Shown here piece by piece: positions 8,863-17,543 of a DNA stretch of 64,000 bases. Within the stretch, counting starts at the first letter, position 1. Each line of letters starts with the position of its first letter. Origin of the DNA: Gemmatimonadaceae bacterium (GTDB taxonomy: Bacteria; Gemmatimonadota; Gemmatimonadetes; Gemmatimonadales; Gemmatimonadaceae); contig JACCWE010000144.1 in the NCBI GenBank assembly GCA_013697785.1, positions 23,557 to 87,556 on the forward strand. Direction: 5' to 3'. The notes under the pieces were generated by a model. That model saw nothing but the letters and a program-made list of their open reading frames with translations, was not told where the DNA came from and searched no databases. Made by a program: the position numbers and the translations under genes.

Positions 8863-9756
8863 ATGAGCTTGCCGGTCCACTGCGCCACCGAGCACATATT
8901 CACGGTCGACGTGGAAGAATACTTCCAGGTCGGCGCGTTCGATCGCGTCGTGCAGCGAAAGGATTGGGACTCCCATCCAAGTCGTCTCGAGCACTCGATC
9001 GGAATTTTGCTCGAGCTGCTCGCGCGCCATCACGCCAACGCGACCTTCTTCACACTCGGCTGGATCGCGGAACGTCATCCGTTCCTGATGCGAAGGATCG
9101 TCGACGCAGGTCACGAGATCGCGTCGCACGGTCACTGGCATCGGCGCGTGGACACGATGACGCCGGAAGAGTTTCGCGAGGACGTCCGTGTATCGAAGGC
9201 CATCCTCGAGGAACATTCCGGCTCGCCCGTGTGGGGCTTTCGAGCGCCCAACTTCTCGATCTCTCCCGGCACTGAGTGGGCGTTCGACATCCTTCTCGAG
9301 GAAGGGTATCGCTACGATTCGAGCCTCTTCCCGATTCGTCGTCCGGGGTACGGGTATCCGAACGCACCGCCGATCCCGCATCTCATCCATCGTCCCGCCG
9401 GCACTCTCACCGAGCTTCCGCTCGCGACCACGCAGTGGCGCGGAATGCGCCTCCCCGCCGCCGGCGGCGCGTACATCCGTCACCTCCCGTTCCGCCTCAT
9501 CCAGCGTGCCTTTCGCGAGCACGATGTGAGCGGCATCCCCGCGATGTTCTACATTCATCCGTGGGAGCTCGATCCCGATCAGCCCCGGATCCCGGTGCCG
9601 TGGCACACCCGCATGCGTCACTACTCCGGATTGCGTAAAACGCAGCCACTTCTCGAGCGGCTGCTCGGCGAGTTCCGTTTCCGGAGCGTGGCGCAGTGTC
9701 TCAAGCTTCCGATGTCCTTCGCGACGAGCACCAGGGCGGCCAGCGCCGTCGAGTGA
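8863..9756 (+). CDS. Polysaccharide deacetylase, PEP-CTERM/XrtA-locus type (DUF3473)
   Basis: About 297 residues of a NodB-fold deacetylase. The metal and catalytic motifs are visible: 'FTVDVEEYFQVG' (D-x-E region typical of this subfamily), 'NATFFTLGWIAERHP', 'EIASHGHWHRR' and 'WGFRAPNFSI'. The C-terminal half has the DUF3473 features 'YDSSLFPIRRPGYG', 'PAAGGAYIRHLP' and 'FYIHPWELDPDQPR'. The subfamily is best known from exosortase-A exopolysaccharide loci, where it removes acetyl groups from amino sugars of the polymer. I start at MSLPVHCATEH; the longer ORF overlaps the sigma-54 element. The stop overlaps the start of the FemAB gene (GTGA). Confidence 0.92.
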   Translation: MSLPVHCATEHIFTVDVEEYFQVGAFDRVVQRKDWDSHPSRLEHSIGILLELLARHHANATFFTLGWIAERHPFLMRRIVDAGHEIASHGHWHRRVDTMTPEEFREDVRVSKAILEEHSGSPVWGFRAPNFSISPGTEWAFDILLEEGYRYDSSLFPIRRPGYGYPNAPPIPHLIHRPAGTLTELPLATTQWRGMRLPAAGGAYIRHLPFRLIQRAFREHDVSGIPAMFYIHPWELDPDQPRIPVPWHTRMRHYSGLRKTQPLLERLLGEFRFRSVAQCLKLPMSFATSTRAASAVE

Positions 9757-10778
9757 TCGAACGCGTCGAACGCTTTGCGGGTGTCGCTGCCGAGTGGGAT
9801 GGCCTCGCGCGCAACGCTCCCGGATTCACTCACTTTCATCTGTACGGCTGGCGCGCGGTAGTGGAGCGCGTCTTCGGCCACGAGTGCATCTACCTCGCGG
9901 CCTACGACGATGCGGGTGCGCTCGCGGGCGTGCTTCCCCTCGTGCGCGTGAAGAGCATTCTCTTCGGGCACTTCCTCGTCTCGATGCCCTTCCTCAACTA
10001 CGGCGGCCCACTCGGCACCAGTGAGGCGATCGTCGCGCTCGTCGCGCACGCATCGAAGATCGCGCGCGAGTCCGGTGTGAAGCTGCTCGAGCTTCGCAGT
10101 CGAATCGAGCTTCCGATCGAGATGCCGGTGTCGCACCGAAAGATCACCGTGATCCTCGAGCTTCCGAACAGCGAGCCCGCGCTGATGAAGCAGCTCGATG
10201 CGAAGCTGCGGAGCCAGGTGCGGCGCCCGCAGAAGGAAGGTGTCACCATGAAATTCGGCGCCGATCAGGTCGCGCCCTTCTTCGAGGTGTTCGCGCATCA
10301 CATGCGCGACCTCGGCACTCCGACACAGTCGAGACTCCTCTTCGAGACGATCGCCGCCATCTTTCCCGACGACGCATGGTTCGGCTGCGCGTGGTACCAA
10401 GGTCGCCCCGTTGCCTGCGGCTGCGCCTTTCACTGGGGTGACGAGCTCGAGATGACGTGGGCCTCATCGCTCAACGAGCACAAGCGCATCGCGCCGAACA
10501 TGCTCCTCTATTATCGCTTCATGGAGCGTGCGATCGAACGCGGTATTGCGAAATTCAACTTTGGCCGCACATCGCCGAACAGTGGCACGCACCGCTTCAA
10601 GACGCAGTGGGGCACGCACGACGAGCAGCTCTTCTGGTACGATAAGGCTGCGACCGCGGATGTGAAGACGCCGTCGCCGACCGACTCAGGCTATTCGTGG
10701 GGCCCGCGCATCTGGAAGATGCTTCCGACGCCGGTCGCGACGATGCTCGGGCCACGAATCGTGCGATACATCCCTTGA
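9753..10778 (+). CDS. FemAB-like protein of exopolysaccharide (XrtA-type) loci
   Basis: About 341 residues of the FemAB/GNAT-like superfamily, resembling the FemAB-related proteins found in PEP-CTERM/exosortase loci. Visible segments: 'FTHFHLYGWRAVVERVFGHE' near the N-terminus, 'FGHFLVSMPFLNYGGPLG', 'KLRSQVRRPQKEGVTMKFG', and the C-terminal acyltransferase core 'NMLLYYRFMERAIERGIAKFNFGRTSPNSGTHRFK' (region). Such enzymes add amino-acid or acyl groups; the substrate here is unknown, probably a polysaccharide building block. Start is taken as the GTG in the GTGA overlap with the deacetylase stop, which indicates translational coupling; the track's upstream GTG adds nineteen non-conserved residues. 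Confidence 0.88.
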   Translation: MIERVERFAGVAAEWDGLARNAPGFTHFHLYGWRAVVERVFGHECIYLAAYDDAGALAGVLPLVRVKSILFGHFLVSMPFLNYGGPLGTSEAIVALVAHASKIARESGVKLLELRSRIELPIEMPVSHRKITVILELPNSEPALMKQLDAKLRSQVRRPQKEGVTMKFGADQVAPFFEVFAHHMRDLGTPTQSRLLFETIAAIFPDDAWFGCAWYQGRPVACGCAFHWGDELEMTWASSLNEHKRIAPNMLLYYRFMERAIERGIAKFNFGRTSPNSGTHRFKTQWGTHDEQLFWYDKAATADVKTPSPTDSGYSWGPRIWKMLPTPVATMLGPRIVRYIP

Positions 10779-11938
10779 GCTGGCGGCATCAGCTTCCGGT
10801 GAGCTCGACGATCACCGCGGGCTCGCTCGTGCGCGCGATCGGCCCAGCGCTGCTCGGCGGCGCCGGCGCGCGCGACATCCTCCGCGGCGATCTTCAGCGC
10901 GCGTTCGGTGCGAACAATGTGGCGCTCACCGACAGCGGCACCTCCGCGCTCGTCCTCGCCCTTCGCGCGACGACGCGTCCCAATGGCGTCGTCGCACTCC
11001 CCGCCTACGCGTGCGTCGACATCGGCGCCGCGGCGATCTTCGCGCAGCTCCGCGTGCGCCTCTACGACATCGATCCCGTAACCCTTTCTCCCGATCTCGC
11101 ATCCGTCTCGCGCGTGCTCGGCGCCGGCGTCGACGCGATCGTCGTCGCGCATCTCTATGGCTATCCGGCGAACGTCCCGGGCGTCGCGGCGCTCGCCGCT
11201 GCGCACGGCGTGAAGGTGATCGAGGATGCGGCGCAGGGCGCGTGGGGAAAGCTCCTCGAGACACGGCTCGGCGCCTTTGGTCCGCTGTCCGTGCTGAGCT
11301 TTGGGAGAGGGAAGGGAATGACGGGCGGCGGCGGTGGCGCGCTCCTTGGCATCGATGCGGAGGAGAGCGAGATCATCGAGCAGAGCATCGCGAGCCTCCG
11401 CGCGCCGAAAAGCGGCGTGCGCACGCTGGCGGTCACGGAGGCGCAATACCTCCTCGGCCGACCGTCGCTGTACTCGATTCCGTCGGCCATCCCTGGGCTT
11501 CATCTCGGCGAGACGATCTATCATGCGGCGCACGATCCGCGCGCGATCAGCGCCGCGAGCGCCTCGCTGGTGCGCGACGCGCTCGCGCGCGCGGACGCGG
11601 ATCTCGCGGTGCGGCGCGCGCATGCGGAAGAGCTCGAGCGAGTGGTCGCGCGCACGACGGAGCTCAGCGCGATCCGTGCGATTCCGGGGAGCAAGGCTGG
11701 CTTCCTCCGACTCCCGGTTCGCATCGCGGACGCGCGCGCAGAGCGTCCGGCGCTCGGTGTCGTGCGCGGATATCCGAAGACACTGGCCGAGCTCACGGAG
11801 CTCCAGGGCTCGCTGCTTGGCGATGAGCAGCTGAGCGGGTCGCGCGAGCTGGCGCGCAGCCTGGTGACGCTCCCGACGCATGCGCTGGTCAGCGAGCGCG
11901 ACCTTTCTGCGCTTTCGGTGTGGATTTCGGGGCGTTAA
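10775..11938 (+). CDS. DegT/DnrJ/EryC1-type PLP aminotransferase
   Basis: About 387 residues of the sugar aminotransferase family. Features: 'VALTDSGTSALVLALRATT' (PLP phosphate-binding region), 'VVALPAYACVDIGAAAI', 'IVVAHLYGYPANV', 'VIEDAAQGAWGK' (Asp that binds the pyridine nitrogen) and 'LSFGRGKGMTGGGGGALL', where K is the likely Schiff-base lysine. These enzymes make amino sugars for surface polysaccharides, which fits the adjacent deacetylase and FemAB genes. The C-terminal part is shorter than average for the family. Start is taken as the TTG in a TTGA overlap with the FemAB stop; a GTG 24 bases downstream is an alternative. Confidence 0.85.
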   Translation: MSWRHQLPVSSTITAGSLVRAIGPALLGGAGARDILRGDLQRAFGANNVALTDSGTSALVLALRATTRPNGVVALPAYACVDIGAAAIFAQLRVRLYDIDPVTLSPDLASVSRVLGAGVDAIVVAHLYGYPANVPGVAALAAAHGVKVIEDAAQGAWGKLLETRLGAFGPLSVLSFGRGKGMTGGGGGALLGIDAEESEIIEQSIASLRAPKSGVRTLAVTEAQYLLGRPSLYSIPSAIPGLHLGETIYHAAHDPRAISAASASLVRDALARADADLAVRRAHAEELERVVARTTELSAIRAIPGSKAGFLRLPVRIADARAERPALGVVRGYPKTLAELTELQGSLLGDEQLSGSRELARSLVTLPTHALVSERDLSALSVWISGR

Positions 11939-12255
11939 CGAATCTCCGCCCGTACGAGAGTGGATTCCAGAAACGATGTGCGCGACTCGGCGAGTTGGAA
12001 AGGCACGTGAGGCGCATGACATGGATGACGCGCGGTCTGCCGGGGCGGGCAAATCGCGGGTGTCGCGAGACCTGCCCGTCCGGAGAGTTGACGAAAAAAT
12101 GTGATCGCAGTAAGGTTGCGTTGTTCGACGCGCCAGCGTCGAACACGGAGCGAGTTTCCCAAACTCGCGCCATCGCGAAGAGACGGAATCGTCCTCTGCT
12201 GACGATCTCCCACCGCACCACCACCGAGCGGCGCGATCGCGGAGCCAACTGCCCG

Positions 12256-12346
12256 CGACAAAGGCAAAGCCGTCGAAAGGCGGCGACGCAAAGCCAACGA
12301 GGCTTCGGCGCCCAGTGAGTGCGCCATGCCGGTCGGGTTGCCGTTG
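12256..12346 (+). ncRNA. Cyclic di-GMP-I (GEMM-I) riboswitch
   Basis: The leader carries the GEMM-I core: GGCAAAGCC, a stem closed by a GAAA tetraloop (CGTCGAAAGGCGG), the invariant GACGCAAAGCC, a second hairpin (GAGGCTTCGG to GCCATGCC) and the terminal GGTCGGGTTGCCG. The base aligned with the ligand-selecting position (G20 of Vibrio Vc2) is G, favouring c-di-GMP over cGAMP. It ends some 15-20 bases before the start codon of the downstream putative glycoside hydrolase and is the main content of the 424-base gap after the aminotransferase gene; the first 300 bases of that gap show no gene. Confidence 0.93.
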
Positions 12347-12360
12347 ACCGGAGACTCAAC
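12343..12360 (+). promoter_or_regulatory. Shine-Dalgarno in a hairpin loop behind the riboswitch
   Basis: GTTGA and TCAAC form a five-pair stem whose loop CCGGAGAC holds the GGAG ribosome binding site, nine bases from the ATG. It directly follows the GEMM-I aptamer and is a plausible translational expression platform; this is inference. Confidence 0.5.
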
Positions 12361-12362
12361 CA

Positions 12363-13763
12363 ATGCGCGCATCACGCATCGCATTCGCCGCGATCTTCAT
12401 CGCGGCCGCGGCCTGCACCGATTCCACCTCCCCCGCAGCCGACTCACTCACCTCCGCCCAGCTGACGAAGCCGCCGAGAAAATCCGGCGCGAGCGCCGCG
12501 GCCACCGTTCCCGCCTCGCTCTACAGTGGCTACTCGCCGACCTCGCCACACTGGTCGCACATCACGACGATGATGACCGACTTCTACTACTCCTGGACCA
12601 CGACCGAGCGCGCGTGGGGGGGCGCGCACTACGATTTCGCGATGTCGGGCACGGGCTCCGCGTGGCGCGCCACGAATCCCTCCGTCGGTCACTATCCCTA
12701 CGCGCTCTCGTGGACGACATTGACCACTTCGGGCAGCCTCGCCTCGTCGTACTACGCCGACATGAAGAGCTGGTTCTCTACGCGGCCGCAGTACGCGCTC
12801 GAGAAAGCATTTGTGCACAAAAAGGGAAGCGCCGGCGACTCGGCCAGCCGCATCCACTTCAGTCGTTGGGGCTCCAACAGATGGGCGATCAATCCCGCCG
12901 ATGCCGGCGCGATCGCTTACAACGTGAGCCGCATTCAGCGCGTCGTCGGCTCCGAAAGTGGCGTCTTCTTCGATGAGGCGTCCACCGGCGACATCAACAA
13001 TTGGCTGCCGCCGACGCGAGAGTTCACTACCGGCGCGACTTACTTCTCAGCGCTCACCAAGCTCGTTGCCGCGATGCGATCGGGAATCGGGGGCAAACGC
13101 ATCCTCCTGAATCTCGCCGAGTACATGACGCCAGCGGATTCGGCAGCGGCGGTTGCGGCTGGCGGCGTGCACCTCGAGATGTTCAACAACTTCAAGCAGT
13201 CGTCGATGATCTCGCGTTGGGTCTGGGTGGGGCACCTGACCACCGCCGGCGTCTTCGTCGACTTCGTCAGCACGTATTCGACGCAGGACATGGCGGGGAT
13301 GGCCACATCGTATCCGAAGGGTAACTCGACGACGAACGTTCAGCGCGCGAAGCTGTGGGAGCTCTCGAGCTACTACCTCGCAGTCGGAGCTACGCCGAAA
13401 CTCTTCGCGCTTCAGCTCGAGAATCAATGGAACACGCCCTACTCGAAGCTGTGGACAAAGGCGCAGGAAGCGAACATCGGACACCCGCTCGCGATTCGCG
13501 TGCAGGTCGCGCGTGGCACCGATCCGCAGGGCAATCCATACGTCGTCTACAACCGTGATTTCGATCGCGCTCTCATCATTCTGCGTCTTCAGACTGGGTG
13601 GAACGCCCAGACGTACGGCGATGGCACTGCCATTCCGGTTGTGCTTCCGGGCGGAGAACGCTGGCTTCCGCTTAACGCCGATGGCACCGTCGGGGTCGCG
13701 ATCACCTCGTTGAACCTGCGCAACAGCGAAGCTGCGATTCTGCTCAAGGGCAGCAAAATGTAG
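12363..13763 (+). CDS. Secreted putative glycoside hydrolase (GHL15-like) lipoprotein, paralogue 1
   Basis: About 466 residues. The N-terminus is a lipoprotein signal ('IFIAAAACTDS', Cys 18). The rest resembles the hypothetical glycosyl hydrolase family 15 (TIM-barrel type): 'SPHWSHITTMMTDFYYSW', 'NRWAINPADAGAIAYN', 'GVFFDEASTGD' and 'ILLNLAEYMTPADSA'. A C-terminal beta-rich part holds 'EANIGHP', 'NRDFDRALIILRLQTGW' and 'LRNSEAAILLKGSK'. The same motifs recur in two other genes in this window. Activity has not been proven for the family; a role in trimming or modifying the locus's own polysaccharide is inferred. Translation is probably controlled by the c-di-GMP riboswitch immediately upstream. 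Confidence 0.8.
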   Translation: MRASRIAFAAIFIAAAACTDSTSPAADSLTSAQLTKPPRKSGASAAATVPASLYSGYSPTSPHWSHITTMMTDFYYSWTTTERAWGGAHYDFAMSGTGSAWRATNPSVGHYPYALSWTTLTTSGSLASSYYADMKSWFSTRPQYALEKAFVHKKGSAGDSASRIHFSRWGSNRWAINPADAGAIAYNVSRIQRVVGSESGVFFDEASTGDINNWLPPTREFTTGATYFSALTKLVAAMRSGIGGKRILLNLAEYMTPADSAAAVAAGGVHLEMFNNFKQSSMISRWVWVGHLTTAGVFVDFVSTYSTQDMAGMATSYPKGNSTTNVQRAKLWELSSYYLAVGATPKLFALQLENQWNTPYSKLWTKAQEANIGHPLAIRVQVARGTDPQGNPYVVYNRDFDRALIILRLQTGWNAQTYGDGTAIPVVLPGGERWLPLNADGTVGVAITSLNLRNSEAAILLKGSKM

Positions 13764-13787
13764 AATCCTCACGCACGCGCGCTTGCG

Positions 13788-13828
13788 CCGATTGATCCTT
13801 ACCTTTCGCAATCGGTTGGATCAATCGG
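13788..13828. repeat. 11-bp perfect inverted repeat between hydrolase and glycosyltransferase genes
   Basis: CCGATTGATCC and GGATCAATCGG are perfect inverted copies separated by 19 bases. No T-run follows, so it is either a weak terminator of the preceding gene or an operator for the next one. Confidence 0.6.
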
Positions 13829-13864
13829 CTCGACGCATGCATTTGAGGGGGAGCTCGATCGCTT

Positions 13865-15067
13865 TTGTCTCAACTATCGATCGTATATGTGTGGGACGCT
13901 GACTATCCGTGGGATGTGCGCACGGAGAAGGTCTGTCTCGCGCTGACCGCCGCCGGTCATCGCGTGACAATCGTCGCGCGCAACCGGAAGTGGCAACCGG
14001 AGCGCGAGCAACTCGCGGAGGGAAGGGTGCATCGCATGCCCGCGTGGAAGCTCGCGGGTCCCGCACTTGATGGCGCGCTGGGCTTCCCCGCGTTCTTCAG
14101 TCCGCGCTGGTCGCGGCTCATTTGGAACGCAGTGCGAGAGTCCGGCGCTGATCTCATCATCGTCCGCGACCTTCCGCTCTGCCCGACGGCGATCAAGGCT
14201 GCGCGTAAATTCGGAATTCCCGTCGCGCTCGACATGGCTGAGAACTATCCGGCACTCATGCGCGACCGCAAGCTCGGCTCGCGCAACGCCACCATTGATT
14301 TCTTCGCGCGGAATCCAAGGCTTACCGAAAGAGTAGAACGCTATTGCGTCGATCGCGTCGACTGGACCTTCACCGTCGTCGAGGAGTCGTCGGTGCGCCT
14401 CGTCGCCGAGGGTGCGAATCCGCAAAAGATGAGTGTCGTCTCCAACACTCCGCCACGTGCACGCGCCGCTAATTCTGCGCAAAAAAGTGTAGCGCCGGGC
14501 AGTTGCACCGTCGCCTACCTCGGCCTCCTCGAGGTTGCGCGCGGGATCGGTGAGTTGATCGACGCGTTGGGAATTCTGCGCGCCGAGCACGGCGGCGCTT
14601 TTCGCGCGATCGTGATCGGCGGCGGCCGCGATGCCGATCTCTTCACCGCGCGCGCCCGCGCCGCCGGATTGCTCGACACGACGATCGCCTTCCTCGGCCT
14701 CCTCCCGCACGACGATGCGCTCGCCGCCCTCAGCGCGGCGGACATCGGCGTCATCCCGCACCACGCGACGGAGCTGTGGAATTCCACGATCCCCAACAAG
14801 CTCTTTGACTACATGGCCGCAGGGCTGCCGGTGATCAGCTCGGACACAATCCCCTGTGCGCGTATCATTCGAGAGACGCAATGCGGCGTGATTTTTCACT
14901 CGGGCGATGCTCGCTCGATGGCCGACGCGATCGCGAGAGCGTCGGCGCCGAGCGAGCTTTCGCGCATGTCGGCGGCGGGCAGGTCGGCGGTCCGCGAGCG
15001 CTACAATTGGGAGCATGACACGGCGACCCTACTCAGGTCTATTCAGACGTTTGCCGCCCGGAAGTAG
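13865..15067 (+). CDS. Glycosyltransferase, family GT4
   Basis: About 400 residues with the GT-B two-domain plan. The N-terminal domain has 'VWDADYPWDVRTEKVCLAL' and 'DLIIVRDLPLCPTAIKAA'; the C-terminal nucleotide-sugar domain has 'TVAYLGLLEVARGIGELIDAL' and 'NKLFDYMAAGLPVISSD' covering the donor-binding region. It adds a sugar to a lipid-linked exopolysaccharide intermediate at the cytoplasmic membrane; donor and linkage cannot be told. The start is a TTG behind a strong purine-rich site (GAGGGGGAG), because no ATG precedes the conserved N-terminal strand. It begins a plus-strand run of five genes ending at 19842. Confidence 0.88.
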   Translation: MSQLSIVYVWDADYPWDVRTEKVCLALTAAGHRVTIVARNRKWQPEREQLAEGRVHRMPAWKLAGPALDGALGFPAFFSPRWSRLIWNAVRESGADLIIVRDLPLCPTAIKAARKFGIPVALDMAENYPALMRDRKLGSRNATIDFFARNPRLTERVERYCVDRVDWTFTVVEESSVRLVAEGANPQKMSVVSNTPPRARAANSAQKSVAPGSCTVAYLGLLEVARGIGELIDALGILRAEHGGAFRAIVIGGGRDADLFTARARAAGLLDTTIAFLGLLPHDDALAALSAADIGVIPHHATELWNSTIPNKLFDYMAAGLPVISSDTIPCARIIRETQCGVIFHSGDARSMADAIARASAPSELSRMSAAGRSAVRERYNWEHDTATLLRSIQTFAARK

Positions 15068-15109
15068 GGCTTCGAGTGGTGTTGCGCTACCGCTACAGCG
15101 GACCTTTCC

Positions 15110-16603
15110 GTGACAGTTAGCGACGGCCAGCCCATGGCACTCAATTCGCGGACATCGACACCGATGTCCATGCCTGCCATGACTTTCCAGCGCCCGGCCA
15201 CCGGGCGCCATCCTGTCGTCGCGTCGGCGCCGGCCAATGCGGAACCGCGCCCGGATCGCCTGATGCGCGCCGTCGCGCTCATGTTGTTCACGTATGTCTG
15301 GCGCATCCAGGACGCTTTCCCGATCCTCGGCAAACTCCAACTCGCGCTACTCGCGCTATTCGCAGCCGTGATTATGTTCGCAGGGGTTCGCCATCCTGCG
15401 CGCGCCGTCAACTCGATTAGGAACCAGACGACATCGAAGCTCATCGTCGCGTTCGTAATCATCATGCTGATCGGCGTGCCGTTCAGCCTCTGGCGAGGGC
15501 ACAGCGCGGAATTTTTTCTCAAGAGCTACATGCCCAACGTCGTCTTCTATGTGCTCGTCGCCTCGACGGTGCGCACGATCCGCGACGTCGAGTGGTACGC
15601 GCTCATGAATCTGTACGGCGCCCTCGCGTTTGCGACCGTCGTGGCGATCTTCTTCCACGTGGGTGGCGACGGCCGGCTCGGCGGACTCATTTACTACGAC
15701 GCCAACGACTTTGCGCTGGTGATGGTCTGCACGATCCCTTTCGCCTTCTACTTCCTCGGTAAGGGACAGCGCGGGTCGCGCCGCATCGCCGCGCTGATCG
15801 CGCTCGGGATGTTCCTCACCGCGATGGTGAAGAGCGGCTCGCGTGGTGGATTCATCGGGCTGATAGCGGTGATGCTCTACATCCTGCTTTTTTACAAGGC
15901 GATCCCTAGCCGCACGCGACTGCTGATCACGATCGCCGGCGTTGTGCTCTTCTTCGGCTTCGCGAGCGACAAGTATTGGACTATGATGGGGACGATTCTT
16001 CACCCGACGACGGACTACAACTACACGTCGAACGAGGGACGGGTCGAGGTGTGGAAGCGCGGCACCACGTACATGCTTCGCAATCCCGTCGTCGGCGTCG
16101 GCGTCGCCGCGTATCCGATGGCAGAAGGCGGATCGGATCTCGCGCTGAGCCTCCAGGCGCAGGGCGCCGGATTCAAGTGGTCGGTCGCGCACAACTCCTT
16201 TCTCGAGACGGGCGCCGAGCTCGGATTCCCGGGGCTCGTGGTGTTCGTGGCAATGCTCGTCGTCACAGGAGTGGCGCTGTCGAAGATCTCGAGGCGCGGA
16301 AGGTGGGCTCCGTGGGTGTCGATGCGGGAGATCTCGCTTGCGCAGATGCTAATGGCCTCCATTGTCGGTTTCGCCGTATCCGGCATCTTCGTCTCCGCCG
16401 AGTACTTCGCATATCTCTATTTTCTGCTTGCGCTATCGGTGGGGCTGATCAAGCTCGTGCGCATGCGCGCGATGGCGTTCCCCCCCGCGCGTCCGCAGAT
16501 CAACGTGCGACTCGCACCTCGCGCACCGCCGGCGGAGGCGGACTTGGGCTCGGTGCGCAACACGATCGAAGCGAGTATCCACGGCGCTGCTCCCAAACGC
16601 TGA
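15110..16603 (+). CDS. O-antigen ligase / Wzy-like polymerase (Wzy_C family)
   Basis: About 497 residues with roughly ten to twelve hydrophobic segments. Diagnostic motifs of the O-antigen ligase/polymerase family are 'MVKSGSRGGFIGLIAVM', a large periplasmic loop with 'NEGRVEVWKRGTTYMLRNPVVGVG', and 'VAHNSFLETGAELGFPGLVVF'. Such proteins join undecaprenyl-linked repeat units or move glycans to an acceptor on the periplasmic side; in exosortase-type loci they are annotated as O-glycosylation ligases. In a locus with Wzx, Wza and Wzc homologues a Wzy-like polymerase role is the simplest reading. The N-terminal 45 residues are polar; the GTG start is uncertain, with ATGs at 15134 and further in as alternatives. 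Confidence 0.87.
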   Translation: MTVSDGQPMALNSRTSTPMSMPAMTFQRPATGRHPVVASAPANAEPRPDRLMRAVALMLFTYVWRIQDAFPILGKLQLALLALFAAVIMFAGVRHPARAVNSIRNQTTSKLIVAFVIIMLIGVPFSLWRGHSAEFFLKSYMPNVVFYVLVASTVRTIRDVEWYALMNLYGALAFATVVAIFFHVGGDGRLGGLIYYDANDFALVMVCTIPFAFYFLGKGQRGSRRIAALIALGMFLTAMVKSGSRGGFIGLIAVMLYILLFYKAIPSRTRLLITIAGVVLFFGFASDKYWTMMGTILHPTTDYNYTSNEGRVEVWKRGTTYMLRNPVVGVGVAAYPMAEGGSDLALSLQAQGAGFKWSVAHNSFLETGAELGFPGLVVFVAMLVVTGVALSKISRRGRWAPWVSMREISLAQMLMASIVGFAVSGIFVSAEYFAYLYFLLALSVGLIKLVRMRAMAFPPARPQINVRLAPRAPPAEADLGSVRNTIEASIHGAAPKR

Positions 16604-16625
16604 CGATCTCTCGCTCGCGCGCTCG

Positions 16626-17543
16626 ATGACACTCCGCGGCATCATGAAAAGCACGATCGAGTACGTCACGCTGTGGAGCGGCGTTACACGGGCGATGCGC
16701 GCAAGCAGACGCGGCGAGGCGCTCGTGCTCGCGTATCACAACATCGTTCCCGATGGCATCGAGCCATCCGGCGACCGCTCGCTGCATCTCCCCCGCGCGC
16801 GCTTCGCGGCGCAGCTCGACGCCCTCGCGCGCACCCACGACATCATGTCGCTCGAGCGCGCCCTCGCCAACGACTGGGGTGGGCGCCCCGCCGCCGTGAT
16901 CACCTTCGATGACGCCTATCAGGGTGCAGTGACCGCCGGCATCGCCGAGCTCGCTGCGCGCGGCCTTCCCGCGACGATCTTTGTGGCGACCGCGTTCGTG
17001 AACGGCGGCGACTTCTGGTGGGATGCGCTCACAGCTCCCGGCGCGGAGGCTCCCGCCGCGACGCTGCGTGCGCGTGCACTCGACGAATGCGCGGGCGAGG
17101 ACGCGTGCATCCGCGCGATGGCCGCGCGCGAAAAGCTCGCCACTCCCGGAACGCCGCCGCCTCACGCGCGCGGCGCGAGCGAGCGTGAGCTCGCCGCCGC
17201 CGTGGCGGTCAAGGGGATATCGCTCGGCTCGCACACACACGGGCACCCAAATCTGGCGAGACTTTCGGGCGACGCGCTACGCTCGGAGCTCGAAGTCCCG
17301 CTCGCGTGGCTGCGCGAGCGATTCGCCGATGTGCTGCCCGTGATCTCGTATCCGTACGGGCTCTCCTCGCCCGCGGTCGAGCACGCGGCCGCGCGTGCGG
17401 GGTACACCGCCGGCCTGCGCATCGATGGCGGCTGGCTTTCGCGCGTCGCGAGCAACGCATTCGCGCTCCCGCGCCTCAACGTTCCGTCCGGACTCTCCGA
17501 TGCGGGCTTCGCGCTCCGCGCCGCGGGCGTGCTATCGCGATGA
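16626..17543 (+). CDS. Polysaccharide deacetylase (NodB domain), second in locus
   Basis: About 305 residues. The deacetylase motifs are 'LAYHNIVPDG', 'AVITFDDAYQGAVTAGIAEL' (catalytic base and metal Asp), 'GISLGSHTHGHPNLARLS' (metal histidines) and 'VISYPYGLSSPAVEHAA'. It differs from the first deacetylase of the locus, lacking the DUF3473 tail, and has an inserted, charged stretch between motif 1 and motif 2 ('DECAGEDACIRAMAAREKL'). No convincing signal peptide is seen, so it may work on cytoplasmic or inner-leaflet lipid-linked sugars. It overlaps the following ATP-grasp gene at ATGA. Confidence 0.9.
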   Translation: MTLRGIMKSTIEYVTLWSGVTRAMRASRRGEALVLAYHNIVPDGIEPSGDRSLHLPRARFAAQLDALARTHDIMSLERALANDWGGRPAAVITFDDAYQGAVTAGIAELAARGLPATIFVATAFVNGGDFWWDALTAPGAEAPAATLRARALDECAGEDACIRAMAAREKLATPGTPPPHARGASERELAAAVAVKGISLGSHTHGHPNLARLSGDALRSELEVPLAWLRERFADVLPVISYPYGLSSPAVEHAAARAGYTAGLRIDGGWLSRVASNAFALPRLNVPSGLSDAGFALRAAGVLSR

